Shown here: piece by piece, positions 1 through 7,029 of the stretch | Position numbering within the stretch: the stretch's first letter is position 1 | How the letters are laid out: the number at the start of each line of letters is the position of its first letter | Origin: CAYQNU01 sp964419055 | GTDB taxonomy: Bacteria > Bacteroidota > Bacteroidia > Flavobacteriales_D > Parvicellaceae | DNA length: 8,447 nt | Direction: 5' to 3' | Assembly (NCBI GenBank): GCA_964419055.1 | Contig: CAYQNU010000046.1 | Coordinates: 1-8,447 of the forward strand | Made by a program: the position numbers and the translations under genes | The notes under the pieces: model-generated | What the model was told of the DNA's origin: nothing | The model's input: only the letters and a program-made list of their open reading frames with translations | Databases searched by the model: none

Positions 1-129
1 AACGGTTTGGGTATTGCCGAAGGCGGGGATTTTTAGCACAAAAGTTCAATCGAAGAACGGAAATTGAACCTTGCACAAATGACCAATATAAGCACTTCCG
101 CCCCGCTTTTGGCAATACCTTGTTAGCGG
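1..129. repeat. attC-like long-stem hairpin bounding the accessory segment
   Basis: Positions 10-28 pair with 101-119 over 19 bp: GGTATTGCC with GGCAATACC, GCGGGG with CCCCGC, and between them GAAG against TTTT, which pairs with two G-U wobbles. Inside the loop a second stem pairs GTTCAAT (44-50) with ATTGAAC (63-69), and GCACAAA occurs twice (36-42 and 73-79). The outer ends are AAC (1-3) and GTTAGCGG (122-129). Read in operon direction this gives CCGCTAAC, long hairpin, then GTT at the window edge, which resembles the inverse-core/core layout of an integron attC site. The core does not fit GTTRRRY exactly, so attC identity is inference. It could instead be another kind of dispersed hairpin element. 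The window begins inside its outer end, so its full length is unknown. Confidence 0.6.
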
Positions 130-136
130 TTCGCCC
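122..136 (+). repeat. left copy of the inverted boundary repeat
   Basis: GTTAGCGGTTCGCCC lies immediately after the long hairpin. Its inverted partner at 7016-7029 reads GTTAGCGGTCACCC on the minus strand. The two agree over GTTAGCGGT and again at the terminal CCC. Together they bracket the three-gene operon and nothing else that codes. Confidence 0.65.
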
Positions 137-187
137 TTTTTGTCTAAATATTGTTTGTCCGTTCATTTGGTCTGTCGTGGTGCGTTA

Positions 188-258
188 GCTTGGTGGCTCT
201 TTTGCATTTTTTGTTTGGCTTTGTGTGTTGGCAAAAATGCAAATGTGCTACCAAAAGC
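188..258. repeat. imperfect inverted repeat downstream of the operon
   Basis: TTTGCATTTTT (201-211) pairs perfectly with AAAAATGCAAA (233-243). The stem extends outward imperfectly, with GCTTGGTGGC (188-197) against GCTACCAAAAGC (247-258). The loop (212-232) is T/G rich and contains GTGTGTTGGC. It begins about 10 nt past the stop codon of the last operon gene, so it could help end transcription, but it lacks the GC-rich stem and U-run of a standard terminator. It is more likely part of the repeat family at the segment ends. Confidence 0.5.
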
Positions 259-264
259 GTTGGC
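240..264 (+). repeat. left copy of an imperfect direct repeat shared by both segment ends
   Basis: CAAATGTGCTACC followed by AAAAGCGTTGGC. It matches 6898-6921, CAAATGTGGTGC followed by AAAAGTGTTGGC, with only a few changes in the middle. Both copies lie on the same strand in the non-coding ends of the accessory segment. Confidence 0.5.
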
Positions 265-268
265 GTTC

Positions 269-1243
269 TCAAAGTAAGTCTAAATATTTATTATGAAGTT
301 TCAAATAGCTTTTCAAAGAATATTCAACACTTCCTCTGTTTTGTTCAAAATGTTCGTTTGTTGGTTGATATTTTTCCATAATTTCGTCCAAGAGATTAGA
401 ATAAATTTCACTCAGAAAAAATCCATCTAAATATCCGTTACAATCAACAAGTAAATTCGGATTAGTTTCTAAAATTAGAAAACCTGTTTTTTCCCAATTG
501 TCAGTCTTTTTTAAGTCAAAGAAATAATTATTGTCATTTTCTAATAACCATTTTATAATACTTTTTTCGTTTTCTGTGTTTATTTTACGGTATGCGTCCA
601 AAGCATTTTTTGCTAAATCTTTTTTCGTAAAATTGTGAACCAAATTGGAAACTTCGCTATAAAGAAAATTTATATGTTTGTATGCTTTATATTTTATTCC
701 AACAAATGGATTGTCTAATTCTAATTCTCTTGCTAAAAGTTTACATTTGTTATACCAATAAACTACTTCATCAATAGGTACTAAACCCATTTTTTCAAGA
801 TTATTAAATTCTTCAACTGCTTTTTCAACTCTTTGGAGGATTATTAAGTGTTCTATTGATGGCTTAAAAGCTAATTTTTCTTCTTCGTAAAAACTAAAAT
901 GAATATCCCAATCGTGTTCATCTGGTTTATCTTCCCTTAAAGCATTACATAAATATATGTCAGTAACTTTTCCGTCTTTTTCTACAAAATACAAAGGTAA
1001 TGATGGTAAGTTTTCAGCTTTAAATTTATATGCTTTACATCCTTTATTACAATGGTTGCAGGTTCCTTCCACAACATTTTCGTATGATTTTAAATCTTCG
1101 TATTCATCTATTTTTTGTTTTAATGTGGACAAAAATAAATCTTTGGACACATCCATATATGACCTATTGTCATCTAAAAGATTTTGCAATGCTTCAAAGT
1201 CCAAAGATTGGAAAGCTTCAATTAATTTTTGTTTTTCTGTCAT
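269..1243 (-). CDS. unknown protein with a cysteine cluster, third gene of the operon
   Basis: This 324-residue protein is one I cannot assign to a family. It is predicted soluble, with no signal peptide or membrane segment. The N-terminal ~55 residues look helical and charged. They are followed by a cysteine cluster, C62-x2-C65-x3-C69, with a further C99 in a short strand-like segment (LYFVEKDGKVTDIYLCNA). Four cysteines so placed could bind one zinc ion, but this is inference. Residues 125-230 and the C-terminus (270-324) look alpha-helical, and no catalytic motif is recognisable. The ATG lies 14 nt after the stop of the 883-residue gene, with no room for a promoter, so it is almost certainly co-transcribed. 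The sequence just before it reads ATGTAAATG: a start-stop pair abuts the chosen start, and only the second ATG opens the frame. A role as accessory or regulatory subunit of the upstream pair is plausible but unproven. Confidence 0.85.
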   Translation of the reverse strand: MTEKQKLIEAFQSLDFEALQNLLDDNRSYMDVSKDLFLSTLKQKIDEYEDLKSYENVVEGTCNHCNKGCKAYKFKAENLPSLPLYFVEKDGKVTDIYLCNALREDKPDEHDWDIHFSFYEEEKLAFKPSIEHLIILQRVEKAVEEFNNLEKMGLVPIDEVVYWYNKCKLLARELELDNPFVGIKYKAYKHINFLYSEVSNLVHNFTKKDLAKNALDAYRKINTENEKSIIKWLLENDNNYFFDLKKTDNWEKTGFLILETNPNLLVDCNGYLDGFFLSEIYSNLLDEIMEKYQPTNEHFEQNRGSVEYSLKSYLKLHNKYLDLL

Positions 1244-1257
1244 TTACATTAAGTATT

Positions 1258-3909
1258 TTATTCGGGAATACATTTCTCAACTTTTACTACTTTCCATTTT
1301 GGACGTTTCATTTTGTCCTCTCCATAAATCACTCTTGCCTTTACTCTACAATCGAAAGATATACTGTGTTTTTCTAATAGATATTTTGGAACATAATAAT
1401 CTCCGATAAAAGCAAAGTCTGGAATTTGTTTATTATTGATTATAAATTTACCATTTTCGTCAAACGCAGAGTCTTCAAGTTCATCATCTTCATCAAATTC
1501 GTAATCTGAGTAATTACCATTTTTATATTTTACTTCCAATAATCCGGTAATGTCTTTTTGCAAGTTTGGATTTACTTCTTCCGTTGGCTCAATAGACAAT
1601 ATTTTTACCCGCAATTTTCTGTCTTTGTCCGTTTTTGTAGCAAATGAAAGTTTAACAAAATCACCTTCGCTTGGACTTAGATTTGTTTCTGTAAACTTGA
1701 CTATTCCTTGCAAATTGGATGAAATAATAAAGTGAAATAATTGTTTTTGTTCGTTCACTCCATCAACGATAGCAATTTGTGTTTGGAATTTTGATATAAC
1801 AGAATCTTTGTCAGTTTTCTGAATTTGTCGAAGTTCTATTCTGTTTACGTCTTTTACTTTTTTGATGTAACTTTTGGCTGTTACAAAATCTCCAATTTGT
1901 AATTCAGGTTTAATTTGAGGGAAAAAGACTTCTTTGTTTTCCGTTGTAATTGCGTGAATAATTTTTTTTTCTTTGTTGATGTAATCAACAATAGCAAAAG
2001 TATCTTCTAAAATGTCCCAGAGCTTCTTTTCTGATTGCTCACCAACAAGCGGAATATGCTTGTATTCTGTAACAACAGTTTTGCCAAGCCAAGCGAACTT
2101 TGCTTCAACTTCTTTTTTAATTTCTTGCTTGTGAAGTTTGAACTTTAAAATTTGTCCTAATTCTGATTGTTTCAAGATTTCAAAACGATTTTTACTAATT
2201 GCAAACTCTATTGTTTTCCCATCCGTAAAAGTCAAACGTTCTTTTCCTTTGTCGTCTTTCCATTTGTCAACTAAAACAACTTCTGTCCAATCAAAATCAG
2301 CGTATGCAAAGTTTTCAGCAAATGGAATGTATTTTTTGTATAGTTCTCGATTGTCAGTTAAACTTTGTTTAATTGAACTTGTTTTTTTAGAAAAGTCTTC
2401 ATAAAGTGGCGACAATTTCCAACCTGTTAATTCTCTATGTTTCTTGTATGCTTCAAGTTCTAAAATTGCATTTTCCAATAAATTCTCGTCAATTAGTAAC
2501 TTTGCTAAATCTAAATGAATGTCGCCCAAGAAGTCTTCGTTTTTTTCTAAACTCAATGCTTTTGACAGCATTCCAATTTTTAATGAATTATCGGAAACAA
2601 TACATTCTGAAAACTCCTGCCATACATAATGCTTGTCTGCAAGTTCCAAGACAAGTTGTTTGTATATTTTGATTGCTAAATCTAATTCGTTGTTCTTAAA
2701 ATGAAGCAAGGCTTTTTCTCTCAATAACCATTCATCTTCAGGGAATAATTTTATTGCCCTTTCATATGGTTTGATAAGCCAAGATAAATCTTGTTCAGAT
2801 GGTTGTGTTTTTAGAACTTCAAAAGCCTTTTTAAGTGCTTTTGTTGCTAATGGTTTGTATATATTCTCGTCTTTTTTTGTTTCTTTCCAATCGTCATTCC
2901 TTAAATTCACGGGATTCCAATTTTTGAAAAAGTTGAGAAAACGCCATTCGTCATTTTCTTTCATAAACCTTTCAGCAAGATTTAAAACTTCGGAATGCCA
3001 TTTTGATTGTCCGTGTTTGGAATAATTGTTATTGTATTGCTCAAACAAATACCACAATTCAGAAAATTTATTTTCCTTGTGAGCATTTAAAATGTTCCAA
3101 AAAATGGTTTCTCTGAAAAAGTCTAAAACGGTTTCTTTGCTAAGGTCAATTTTGCTTACAAATTCTTCAATGTTTATTTCTGTGTTTAAATTTACAAACT
3201 CTCTGCAAATGCGTGAAATAAGTGAGGGAATACTTTTTCCGTCTTTATATCCATCGCGTAAATCTTCGTGGCGAAGATTGTCAGCATTCCACAAAAGAAA
3301 AAAGTTGTAAAACTTAAAGTCGCTGTGTGTTTTAGAATAGTTTAAAGCAAAATTTAAAATCATAGAATGAAGCATTGACGGTCTTTCATTCTTTAAGTTC
3401 ATATAATCTCTAAAAAACGTTCTTACTTCAACCGATGAAAGATTACTTTCTTCTGCTTTTATGTATCGGTAAATTACCCAACCGTAACTTTCGTGATGTA
3501 GTTCTGTTAGTTTGTTTTGAGTAATCAGGTTTTTAAAAATCTCTAATGCTTCTTTATTATTTCCGTTTTTACTTAACTCTTCCGCCCTTTGAACTTCCGA
3601 ATAATTTGTATCAATCTTTGGGCGAAGAAAGTTTTTTTGATTTTCAATTATATCATCATAACCTTGAAAGTCTATTGTAATTAGTTCGTTATAACAAACT
3701 GCTGCTTGATTCAAGTTTCTTTCTGCTATATAGTATTTACACAAATCTATTAGAACCCAAGCAAATGCTTTTTGAATCCATTCGTCTGAACTGTCCTCTA
3801 AGTATAAATTTCGTGAGATATTCAAAGCATTGTTTAATTTATTCAGTTTTTCAATGCCTGATAAACTCTGTGCTTCTTTTCGTAAATCAAAAACTGTTTT
3901 AGAATCCAT
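1258..3909 (-). CDS. TPR-repeat protein with C-terminal OB-fold-like array
   Basis: This 883-residue, apparently cytoplasmic protein has two halves. The N-terminal ~520 residues are alpha-helical with TPR-like units, clearest near 42-80, 105-135, 391-420 and 457-490. A longer unit is duplicated: residues 197-219 and 321-343 both read F-x-N-F-F-x-x-W-N-x-x-N-L-R-x-[ED]-D, about 124 residues apart. The C-terminal half (~540-880) is beta-rich. Two consecutive units align, AIVD (639-642) to GDFV (673-676) and AIVD (713-716) to GDFV (749-752). They look like cold-shock/S1-type OB folds, which bind single-stranded RNA or DNA. Residues 541-600 and 830-880 may be further, weaker copies, and an acidic stretch (801-813) interrupts the last. 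I see no enzyme motif. The ATG overlaps the last 11 nt of the NERD-helicase gene, which implies translational coupling and perhaps a complex. A scaffold or nucleic-acid sensor role is inference. Confidence 0.88.
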   Translation of the reverse strand: MDSKTVFDLRKEAQSLSGIEKLNKLNNALNISRNLYLEDSSDEWIQKAFAWVLIDLCKYYIAERNLNQAAVCYNELITIDFQGYDDIIENQKNFLRPKIDTNYSEVQRAEELSKNGNNKEALEIFKNLITQNKLTELHHESYGWVIYRYIKAEESNLSSVEVRTFFRDYMNLKNERPSMLHSMILNFALNYSKTHSDFKFYNFFLLWNADNLRHEDLRDGYKDGKSIPSLISRICREFVNLNTEINIEEFVSKIDLSKETVLDFFRETIFWNILNAHKENKFSELWYLFEQYNNNYSKHGQSKWHSEVLNLAERFMKENDEWRFLNFFKNWNPVNLRNDDWKETKKDENIYKPLATKALKKAFEVLKTQPSEQDLSWLIKPYERAIKLFPEDEWLLREKALLHFKNNELDLAIKIYKQLVLELADKHYVWQEFSECIVSDNSLKIGMLSKALSLEKNEDFLGDIHLDLAKLLIDENLLENAILELEAYKKHRELTGWKLSPLYEDFSKKTSSIKQSLTDNRELYKKYIPFAENFAYADFDWTEVVLVDKWKDDKGKERLTFTDGKTIEFAISKNRFEILKQSELGQILKFKLHKQEIKKEVEAKFAWLGKTVVTEYKHIPLVGEQSEKKLWDILEDTFAIVDYINKEKKIIHAITTENKEVFFPQIKPELQIGDFVTAKSYIKKVKDVNRIELRQIQKTDKDSVISKFQTQIAIVDGVNEQKQLFHFIISSNLQGIVKFTETNLSPSEGDFVKLSFATKTDKDRKLRVKILSIEPTEEVNPNLQKDITGLLEVKYKNGNYSDYEFDEDDELEDSAFDENGKFIINNKQIPDFAFIGDYYVPKYLLEKHSISFDCRVKARVIYGEDKMKRPKWKVVKVEKCIPE

Positions 3910-6859
3910 AAATTAAACCTTTTACTTTTTCTAAAATTATTTCAGAAGATTTTTCTAAAACTTCAATTTTTGAGAAAAAACCTTTTGTATGATTTTGTTC
4001 ACTTGTGCCATACCAAACTCTAAAAATCAAATTGTCTTTTTCGCAAATGGCACGAAAAATATCTTGGTTATTATGGCTTTGTATGATTTTAGTTTTAATG
4101 TTTTTATTCTCACAATTTTGAATCCAATCGGAATAAATTTCTTCTCTAAAATCTTTAGGCAATTCTGGTTTATCGTCTGTAATTGAACTGAAATTTTGCT
4201 TTTGAGATAAGCAATCTTCAATACATTTCTTTACAATATTTTCATCAGCACCATTTAGTTTTTCAAAACGAATATTGCCAACTGCAAAATTGTCTTTTGA
4301 GCCCTTATTGTCAATGTTGAGAATCAATTGCTGATTTTCGTTTTGAGGGATTGAATAATGGACTTTTGTTAAGTATTCAGTAAACTTTTTTGTACTTTCA
4401 AGTAAATAGCCGTTTTGTTCAAGCAACTTGGAAATTTCACAAATTGCTCCAACAACATTTTTGTTTTCTATTGATTGTATTTTTTCTACAAATCTTGCTT
4501 CAACTTTATAATCTTCAAAAATTAAAAATTGTTTTGATTTTATGATAACATCATTTGTAGAATTGTCTTCAAAAACACAATTCATAAAAGGATTTATTAT
4601 TTGAGGCGAAGTTATGTTAACGGTTTTACCTGCTGTAACACCACTATATAACCAACGGAAATAACTATCATTTGTAATTCCGTCATTTTCTTTACGATGT
4701 CCTTTTATAATAACTTCGTTATAGTTAGAACCTATTGCTTTATGAACCGTAATTGCCCAACCATATTTTACAAATACTGCATTTACAAATGGGTCTGAAT
4801 CTTTAATATGTAAGAATATATTTTTGTCGTACTGGTATTTGTAAAATTTGAGAACATTTTTCGCATTGACTTGTTCTTTTTTGAATTTTCTCAAATCGTT
4901 ATAGTTACCTTCAATAAAAAGTTTATCTTCATCAGAAAGGGCTTTATATCGATTGTCTTCAAGCAATTGACGATATGCATGGCTTTCAGTAAATTTCTTT
5001 TTGGATTTCTCTGCGTTGATTTTATTGTTTATAAAAACTCTAAAAGCAATTTGTTCCTCTTTTGTTAAATCATCTTCGCTATTAAAATAATTGTTCAAAA
5101 TCCAAATATCCGTTTCGGGTGAACCTAACAAACTAAGACATTTAACTCGAAGCTTTGTAAATGATAATGTAATAGTTTTTTTGTATCTATCAAAATATTT
5201 AGGTTCTTGTATTGTTTCGTTTACTGATACTACTGTTAAAAACATTCCATTTACAATTCGCCTTGGAAATTGGTAACCACTATCATCTGGAATAGAAATA
5301 TTGTTATTTACGATTAGTAAATCACCAATACCCAAACTTTCTCCATTTCTCAGGCATTGTTTTTTAATCCACTTGTTAGTTTTTAAGCAATCTTTTTTAG
5401 AATAGAATAAAACCGCATTATCTGGTTCATTATTAAATGGTTTTGAAAACCACGAATGAAGATTTTGAATTCTTTGGCTATCGTCTTGTAAATCAATTAA
5501 CGAAGATTCATCAAAACTATAATTCAAATTATTGAATAGCGATTTTTCAATGCTTGTTGATAAATTAATTCTCAGTTTTTCTTTTCCATCTGTAGCTTCA
5601 TTCTCTATCGGTTTGCGATAATGTTTTATTTTTTCTTTATCGTATAATTCAGACAAGGTTTCTAAATTCAATGCAGTATCTTCATCTTTACCAAATGTTA
5701 AAGAATAAGGGTCTCCAATAAATACAATCTTGCGGTTGATTTTAGGATTGATAAATTTGATAATATCTTCCAATAATCTACCCGAACCAAAACGCAATAG
5801 TTCAGATTGACTTAAACTACGGCTTACTAAATGAGCCTCAGCAATAATAATCAATGCTTTTTCATCAATATCTTTACTTGATTTAAGAGGAATTACTTCC
5901 AATAATTCTTCTTCTTGTTCTTCTGTGTCTGGATTTTCATTTTGTCCTTCAATGTCTGAACCGCCATAAATGATGCTGTAAATCCCTTCTGTTTCTATGC
6001 TACTTCGCTTTTGGATTTTCTTGCTAATTCGTGCAGAATGCGACCATTTTTCAATTTGAGGGATATTGTGATTCACAGCTTCGTTTGTAATAAATCGCAA
6101 CCAAGAATCTCTATCTTCAGCATTCATAGATTCCAAAACTAGAATTCCACCATTTTCTTCCTTGAGAAAATCAACAATGTTTTTTTCAACATCATTGTCA
6201 ATTTCTGTTATCTGCTTTTCAATGATTTGTTCAGGTATTGAAATTTCAATATTATTAATCCATTTTTCGGCAGGGAAAATGGATTTTAACACTTTTGTAA
6301 TGTCTTCTTTGTATGCAATTTTACTACCATAAACATTTAAAAAATTACCTAAATCAGATTCTTGAATAAGTTTGTAATATGGTAGATTACGTGGAACTTC
6401 ATTATGAATTTCAATTGGTCCAGAAAATATATTGGCAATACAAACTGTTGCAGGATTTATTCCGTCAAAATATTTATTTTTTTCAACCAGTTCTCTTAAA
6501 GCATTTCTATAAGCAACTAATTGCCTGAAAGGGTTGATAAATTTACTACTTGCTTTTATTTCTAATCTACTTCCGTCCTTCTCGCTTTCATTGTACCACT
6601 TGCTCGTATGAAAATCATTCTCATTCGGTGGTAATTTTATTATTCCTCTGTAATCTTTAAAATCAATAAGTATAAGTCCATTGTCGTAGTATAAAATTGC
6701 ATCTGCACGAAAACGAGAATATGATTCATTGAATGGATTTCCAATCAATAAACCATTATAACCTAGCTTATTAAAAGTGGTTTCAATAATATCAACAATC
6801 CTACGAAACTGTTCATTTTCGTGGGTATGTTCTGTTCTATTGTTTAGTATTTCGAGCAT
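3899..6859 (-). CDS. NERD nuclease-domain protein fused to a degenerate SF1 helicase
   Basis: First gene of the operon, 986 residues, soluble. Residues ~15-130 form a NERD (nuclease-related, PD-(D/E)xK-like) domain: D53 in RADAIL, D66 and K68 in LILIDFKDY, and NPFRQ at 109-113. This points to DNA or RNA cleavage. Residues ~225-760 follow a RecD/UvrD-like SF1 helicase plan, but the motifs are eroded. The Walker A position (about 238-256) reads ILVLESMNAEDRDSW with no GxGK[TS]. Motif II is AEAH (340-343), not DEAH. Motif III is GDPYSL (382-387), lacking the usual Q. The HKAQG-type motif is HKAIG (706-710). The TR of the last motif is TA (VTAGKTV, 741-747). ATP hydrolysis is therefore doubtful. 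Residues ~790-986 are an unassigned C-terminal region. The ATG has no clear Shine-Dalgarno, as is usual in Flavobacteriia. The NERD and helicase-fold calls are firm; loss of ATPase activity is inferred. Confidence 0.9.
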   Translation of the reverse strand: MLEILNNRTEHTHENEQFRRIVDIIETTFNKLGYNGLLIGNPFNESYSRFRADAILYYDNGLILIDFKDYRGIIKLPPNENDFHTSKWYNESEKDGSRLEIKASSKFINPFRQLVAYRNALRELVEKNKYFDGINPATVCIANIFSGPIEIHNEVPRNLPYYKLIQESDLGNFLNVYGSKIAYKEDITKVLKSIFPAEKWINNIEISIPEQIIEKQITEIDNDVEKNIVDFLKEENGGILVLESMNAEDRDSWLRFITNEAVNHNIPQIEKWSHSARISKKIQKRSSIETEGIYSIIYGGSDIEGQNENPDTEEQEEELLEVIPLKSSKDIDEKALIIIAEAHLVSRSLSQSELLRFGSGRLLEDIIKFINPKINRKIVFIGDPYSLTFGKDEDTALNLETLSELYDKEKIKHYRKPIENEATDGKEKLRINLSTSIEKSLFNNLNYSFDESSLIDLQDDSQRIQNLHSWFSKPFNNEPDNAVLFYSKKDCLKTNKWIKKQCLRNGESLGIGDLLIVNNNISIPDDSGYQFPRRIVNGMFLTVVSVNETIQEPKYFDRYKKTITLSFTKLRVKCLSLLGSPETDIWILNNYFNSEDDLTKEEQIAFRVFINNKINAEKSKKKFTESHAYRQLLEDNRYKALSDEDKLFIEGNYNDLRKFKKEQVNAKNVLKFYKYQYDKNIFLHIKDSDPFVNAVFVKYGWAITVHKAIGSNYNEVIIKGHRKENDGITNDSYFRWLYSGVTAGKTVNITSPQIINPFMNCVFEDNSTNDVIIKSKQFLIFEDYKVEARFVEKIQSIENKNVVGAICEISKLLEQNGYLLESTKKFTEYLTKVHYSIPQNENQQLILNIDNKGSKDNFAVGNIRFEKLNGADENIVKKCIEDCLSQKQNFSSITDDKPELPKDFREEIYSDWIQNCENKNIKTKIIQSHNNQDIFRAICEKDNLIFRVWYGTSEQNHTKGFFSKIEVLEKSSEIILEKVKGLIYGF

Positions 6860-6897
6860 TTATGTTAATGAAATTATTTGTTGCTGTTGAAAAAAAA

Positions 6898-6921
6898 CAA
6901 ATGTGGTGCAAAAGTGTTGGC
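6898..6921 (+). repeat. right copy of an imperfect direct repeat shared by both segment ends
   Basis: CAAATGTGGTGC followed by AAAAGTGTTGGC, matching 240-264 in the same orientation. It overlaps the leader hairpin of the operon. Confidence 0.5.
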
Positions 6922-6941
6922 TTGGTGCATTGGCTTGCACC
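6905..6941 (-). promoter_or_regulatory. alternative hairpins in the operon leader
   Basis: On the plus strand GGTGCA occurs at 6905-6910 and 6924-6929, and TGCACC at 6936-6941. The single TGCACC can pair with either GGTGCA, so a tight 6-bp/6-nt-loop hairpin (6924-6941) and a longer one (GGTGCAA 6905-6911 with TTGCACC 6935-6941) exclude each other. In operon sense the longer hairpin is followed, 7 nt later, by eight T residues. On the plus strand it is followed by CTC and a long T run. An attenuator for the operon, or a terminator blocking plus-strand read-through, are both possible. Neither is demonstrated. Confidence 0.35.
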
Positions 6942-7015
6942 TCTTTTTTTTTTTGAGCGTTGGCAATTTTGTTTTTCATCTTTCGTCTGTTGAATTTTAG
7001 TACGGTCGTTCAATA

Positions 7016-7029
7016 GGGTGACCGCTAAC
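7016..7029 (-). repeat. right copy of the inverted boundary repeat
   Basis: On the minus strand it reads GTTAGCGGTCACCC, the inverted partner of 122-136. It lies 156 nt upstream of the first operon ATG and marks the change from accessory segment to chromosome-like sequence. No long-stem hairpin like that at 1-129 sits beside it. Confidence 0.6.

Larger units (their letters stand above)
122..7029. mobile_element. putative 6.9-kb accessory cassette carrying a three-gene operon
   Basis: The segment lies between inverted copies of GTTAGCGGT..CCC and holds a single minus-strand operon. It adjoins an attC-like hairpin at its downstream end, and ordinary-looking chromosomal genes continue past its right end. 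Imperfect repeats are shared by its two non-coding ends (240-264 and 6898-6921). It encodes no recombinase, so it would have to be moved in trans, as an integron-type cassette or non-autonomous element would. The exact ends, and whether the whole is mobile, are inferred from the repeats alone. Confidence 0.45.
6860..7029 (-). other. operon leader inside the segment boundary
   Basis: About 170 non-coding nt lie between the boundary repeat and the first operon ATG. I find no TAnnTTTG -7 element on the minus strand here. It holds the GGTGCA/TGCACC hairpins (6905-6941), two homopolymer runs (A at 6890-6897 and T from about 6944), and a small CGGTC/GACCG stem (7003-7007 with 7020-7024) next to the boundary. 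No ORF of note is present. Confidence 0.5.

Noticed and set aside
151..381. Plus-strand frame of 76 codons
   Set aside because: It runs through the inverted repeat and into the antisense of the third operon gene. Its hydrophobic, Cys/Phe-rich translation is typical of an AT-rich shadow frame.
957..1409. Overlapping plus-strand frames of 150 and 115 codons
   Set aside because: Both are antisense to the ends of two well-supported genes, and their translations lack domain features.
4027..4221. Minus-strand frame of 64 codons inside the NERD-helicase gene
   Set aside because: It lies in another frame of a long, clearly coding gene and shows no recognisable features.
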